DNA of 7,992 nucleotides from Ruminococcus sp. UBA5129 (GTDB taxonomy: Bacteria > Bacillota > Clostridia > Oscillospirales > Ruminococcaceae): contig DHYN01000070.1 of the NCBI GenBank assembly GCA_002414125.1, positions 14,477 through 22,468 on the forward strand, read 5' to 3'. This document shows positions 5,640 through 7,992 of the stretch, piece after piece (the first letter of the stretch is position 1; the number at the start of each line of letters is the position of its first letter). Made by a program: the position numbers and the translations under genes. The notes under the pieces are model-generated. The model did not search any database and was not told where the DNA came from. It saw only the letters and a list, made by a program, of their open reading frames with translations.

Positions 5640-6591
5640 TTTTCTCGGAGTGGACACAAGCAACTACACCACGTCCGCAGCCGTTTTCAGAAGCGAAGAG
5701 GGAAGAATTTATCAGTCTAAGAAGCTTTTGCCTGTTAAGAAGGGAGAGCTTGGTCTTCGCCAGAGCGATGCAGTTTTCCACCATACGAAACAGCTTCCCG
5801 ATATGATAGAGACTCTTTTCAGCGAAAATCATCTCAGCGCTCCGACAGCCGCAGCCGCCTCATCGCGCCCGAGAAATGCCGAGGGCTCGTATATGCCATG
5901 CTTTCTTTGCGGAGAGGGATTTGTGCGTTCATACGGCTCTATCGGAGATATACCCGTCTATTTTACTTCTCATCAAGTCGGGCACATTCTTGCAGCTCTA
6001 TATTCGGCTGACCGTCTTGATCTCGTGAATGAGCGCTTTATCGCTTTTCACGTCAGCGGAGGAACGACCGACTGCCTTTTGTGCGAACCTGACGCTGAAC
6101 TCGTGATAAAGGTAACTCAGCTCGGGACTTCGCTCGATCTCAAGGCTGGACAAGCAGTTGACAGAACGGGTGTGATGCTCGGACTTGGGTTTCCGTGCGG
6201 ACCTGCTCTTGAGGAGCTTGCAGCCGTCAGCAAAAAGCACTTCAATGTAAAGTCTGTACTTAAGGGAAATGACTGCTGCCTTTCGGGCGTTGAAAACAAG
6301 TGCAGAAAAATGCTGGATGACGGAGAGCCGCATGAGGATATAGCTGCGTTTTGCCTTGAAAATATTTCCGCAGCAGTGATCGCCATGACACAGAAAGCGC
6401 TTGAAGCGTGCGGAGAGCTTCCGCTCGTTTTTGCAGGCGGAGTCATGTCTGATAAGATCATTCGTGATAAGATTATTTCCCGATTTCCGTGCGCACAGTT
6501 TGCACAGCCGCAGTTCTCATGCGACAATGCAGCTGGCACTGCGATATTCGGATATCTCAAATACATGAGTCTGAATAAATCAGACCGATGA
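5632..6591 (+). CDS. Divergent TsaD/Kae1-like (peptidase M22 family) ASKHA protein
   Basis: A 319-residue protein with the actin-like ATPase fold of TsaD/Kae1, the tRNA t6A-modifying family once called O-sialoglycoprotein endopeptidase. Visible motifs are FLGVDTSNYTTSAAV (4-18), the metal-type HQVGH (114-118), FHVSGGTTDCLL (139-150), VDRTGVMLGLGFPCGP (176-191), FAGGVMSDKIIRDK (267-280) and CDNAAGTAIFG (297-307). H114, H118 and D298 correspond well to the iron ligands of TsaD. However, the catalytic-type N-terminal DET of TsaD (GIETSCDETS) is replaced by YTT, and the usual GPGL loop is replaced by SRPRNAEGSYMP (78-89). It is therefore probably a TsaD paralogue, not the t6A enzyme; similar M22-like proteins occur in other Clostridia as far as I recall. 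The start overlaps the nusB stop by 8 bases. Substrate and function are unknown. Confidence 0.85.
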   Translation: MPDFLGVDTSNYTTSAAVFRSEEGRIYQSKKLLPVKKGELGLRQSDAVFHHTKQLPDMIETLFSENHLSAPTAAAASSRPRNAEGSYMPCFLCGEGFVRSYGSIGDIPVYFTSHQVGHILAALYSADRLDLVNERFIAFHVSGGTTDCLLCEPDAELVIKVTQLGTSLDLKAGQAVDRTGVMLGLGFPCGPALEELAAVSKKHFNVKSVLKGNDCCLSGVENKCRKMLDDGEPHEDIAAFCLENISAAVIAMTQKALEACGELPLVFAGGVMSDKIIRDKIISRFPCAQFAQPQFSCDNAAGTAIFGYLKYMSLNKSDR

Positions 6592-6605
6592 AACAGGAGT
6601 AAGTT

Positions 6606-7790
6606 ATGCCTGTATTGACCGTTTCTCAGATAAACCGTTACCTCTCGTTCAAGCTGAAAGAGGACAAGAACCTACAGGGGATAATGGTGAGGGGTGAGAT
6701 CTCAAATTTTGTATGTCATTATCGCAGCGGACACTGCTATTTTACGCTAAAGGACAAGGATTGTGCGATAAAGGCGGTGATGTTCGCGCAGTCGGCGGCG
6801 AGAATAAAATTTGTTCCCGAGGACGGAATGTCCGTGATCGCTTCGGGAAGTGTTGTCGTCTACGAGCGTGACGGCGTTTATCAGATAAATATTACTGACC
6901 TCCAGCCCGATGGTGCAGGTACGGCGAGTATTGCTCTTGAACAGCTTAAAACCAAGCTACAGAAAGAGGGAATATTCGATACCGCGCATAAGCGTCCCGT
7001 TCCTGCGATGCCGAGGAGGATAGGCGCAGTAACTTCATTGAGCGGTGCGGCGATAAAGGACATAATCAATGTCCTCAGCCGACGTTATCCGATCGGAGAG
7101 CTTTATTGCGTGAACGCGCTCGTTCAGGGAGAGAGTGCTCCTGATTCGATATGCCGCGGAATACTCCGTGCGGAGCAGGCAGGCTGTGATGTTGTGATAG
7201 TCGGAAGAGGCGGCGGTTCGTCGGAGGACCTTTCTGCTTTCAACAGTGAAAAGGTCGCGTATGCCGTTTATAATTGTAGGGTGCCTGTGATCTCGGCAGT
7301 AGGTCACGAAAAGGACTACTCGATCGCCGATCTAGCGGCTGACCTAAGAGCTCCGACTCCGTCAGCGGCAGCAGAGCTTGTTGCTCCGTCAATAGATAAT
7401 ATTTCCGAGCAGATCGGGATTATGGAAAGACGTATCGGAATAGCGGCATCGAGGACGATAGATTCGGCTTCCGAGAGATTTGCTTCATTGGAAAGCCGTC
7501 TTGCAAAGCAGTCGCCCGAAAATCGTTTAAGGCTTTCCGATGAGAGACTTTCAGGTCTTGAAAAACGCCTCGGCTCGGGATTTGAGTCGTATATGAGGCG
7601 GCGAGAATCGGCGCTCGATGAGAAGCTCGGACAACTCGAAATGCTCAGTCCTGTGAAAGTGTTGTCAAGAGGCTATTCGCTTGTTTATCATGGTCAGGAT
7701 CTGATAAACGATGCGGATAAGCTCCGTGACGGCGATAGAATAAAGATAAGATTCGGAAACGGTGAGCTTTACGCTCAGATCATCAAATAG
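6606..7790 (+). CDS. xseA: Exodeoxyribonuclease VII large subunit
   Basis: The catalytic subunit of exonuclease VII, which degrades single-stranded DNA to oligonucleotides in the cytoplasm. Domains in order: an N-terminal OB-fold for DNA binding (about 1-100, with VRGEISNFVCHYRSGHCYF at 28-46), the nuclease core (about 125-260) carrying GRGGGSSEDL (200-209) and VGHEKDYSIADLAADLRAPT (232-251), a helical coiled-coil stretch (about 262-345), and the conserved tail VLSRGYSLV (352-360). It is 394 residues, shorter than E. coli (456) and B. subtilis (448), mainly in the coiled coil; the core motifs are intact. AGGAG (6595-6599) lies 6 bases before the ATG. xseB follows 14 bases later, as expected for the two subunits. 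Confidence 0.97.
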   Translation: MPVLTVSQINRYLSFKLKEDKNLQGIMVRGEISNFVCHYRSGHCYFTLKDKDCAIKAVMFAQSAARIKFVPEDGMSVIASGSVVVYERDGVYQINITDLQPDGAGTASIALEQLKTKLQKEGIFDTAHKRPVPAMPRRIGAVTSLSGAAIKDIINVLSRRYPIGELYCVNALVQGESAPDSICRGILRAEQAGCDVVIVGRGGGSSEDLSAFNSEKVAYAVYNCRVPVISAVGHEKDYSIADLAADLRAPTPSAAAELVAPSIDNISEQIGIMERRIGIAASRTIDSASERFASLESRLAKQSPENRLRLSDERLSGLEKRLGSGFESYMRRRESALDEKLGQLEMLSPVKVLSRGYSLVYHGQDLINDADKLRDGDRIKIRFGNGELYAQIIK

Positions 7791-7795
7791 TAAGT

Positions 7796-7801
7796 GGTGA
7801 G
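7796..7801 (+). promoter_or_regulatory. Ribosome binding site of xseB
   Basis: GGTGAG lies 3 bases before the ATG at 7805. It matches the downstream end of the extended Shine-Dalgarno sequence (AGGAGGTGA), for which such a short spacing is normal. Confidence 0.55.
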
Positions 7802-7804
7802 TTA

Positions 7805-7992
7805 ATGGATAAAAAAATAAGTTTTGAAGAAAATATGAAAGAGCTAAGCCGCATTGTGGCAGAGCTTGAAAAGGGCGACCTGCCGCTTGAAAAGGCAGTA
7901 TCGCTTTACGGTGACGGAGTCAAGCTCTCGGCTGAATGCAGAAAGCAGCTCAGCGAAGCACAGCTCAAAATAGCGGAGGACAAGAGTGCCTC
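7805..7992 (+). CDS. xseB: Exodeoxyribonuclease VII small subunit (3' end cut by window)
   Basis: The small subunit of exonuclease VII, several copies of which bind the XseA coiled coil. The visible 62 codons read MDKKISFEENMKELSRI, then VAELEKGDLPLEKAVSLYGD, then GVKLSAECRKQLSEAQLKIA. These fit the XseB pattern: FEE-x-L-x-x-IV, LE-x-G-x-LPLE, then a second helix with a conserved cysteine region. Full-length XseB is usually 65-85 residues, so only the tail is missing. No stop codon is reached. The 14-base gap after xseA indicates co-transcription. Confidence 0.95.
   Translation, partial: MDKKISFEENMKELSRIVAELEKGDLPLEKAVSLYGDGVKLSAECRKQLSEAQLKIAEDKSA

Noticed and set aside
6117..6566. Minus-strand open frame of 149 codons antisense to the Kae1-like gene
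   Set aside because: Shadow frame with low-complexity Ser/Pro/Ala composition and no motif; the plus strand carries conserved ASKHA motifs.

Overview
The window is a conserved chromosomal block from an endospore-forming Firmicute. All genes lie on the plus strand. The gene order and protein types suggest class Clostridia, most likely an Oscillospiraceae/Ruminococcus-like lineage; that placement is an inference, since no rRNA or marker search is possible here. I see no mobile elements, CRISPR arrays, tRNAs or phage genes.

Region 1 (29-4682) is a complete eight-gene spoIIIA operon, spoIIIAA to spoIIIAH. It encodes the mother-cell half of the SpoIIIA-SpoIIQ channel that joins mother cell and forespore during engulfment: the ATPase AA, the membrane proteins AB to AF, and the ring-forming AG and AH. 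The genes are tightly packed with short overlaps or gaps under 20 bases, so translational coupling is likely. The operon promoter is not visible because only 28 bases precede spoIIIAA. Those bases include a 22-base perfect inverted copy of a segment inside spoIIIAA, which may be a contig-end artefact.

Region 2 (4683-4869) is the only real intergenic gap. It starts with a good extended -10 sigma-A-type promoter directly after the spoIIIAH stop codon. A leader of about 150 bases follows, with several complementary segments that could form a small multi-helix structure.

Region 3 (4870-7992) is a housekeeping unit probably driven by that promoter: an Asp23/Gls24-family protein (position of Bacillus yqhY), nusB, a divergent TsaD/Kae1-like ASKHA protein, xseA, and xseB cut by the window end. 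Relative to the Bacillus order spoIIIAH-accB-accC-yqhY-nusB-folD-xseA-xseB, the accBC genes are absent and the Kae1-like gene sits where folD would be.

No dramatic new system is present. The points most worth a second look are the Kae1-like protein of unknown function between nusB and xseA, the structured leader, and the inverted repeat at the window edge.
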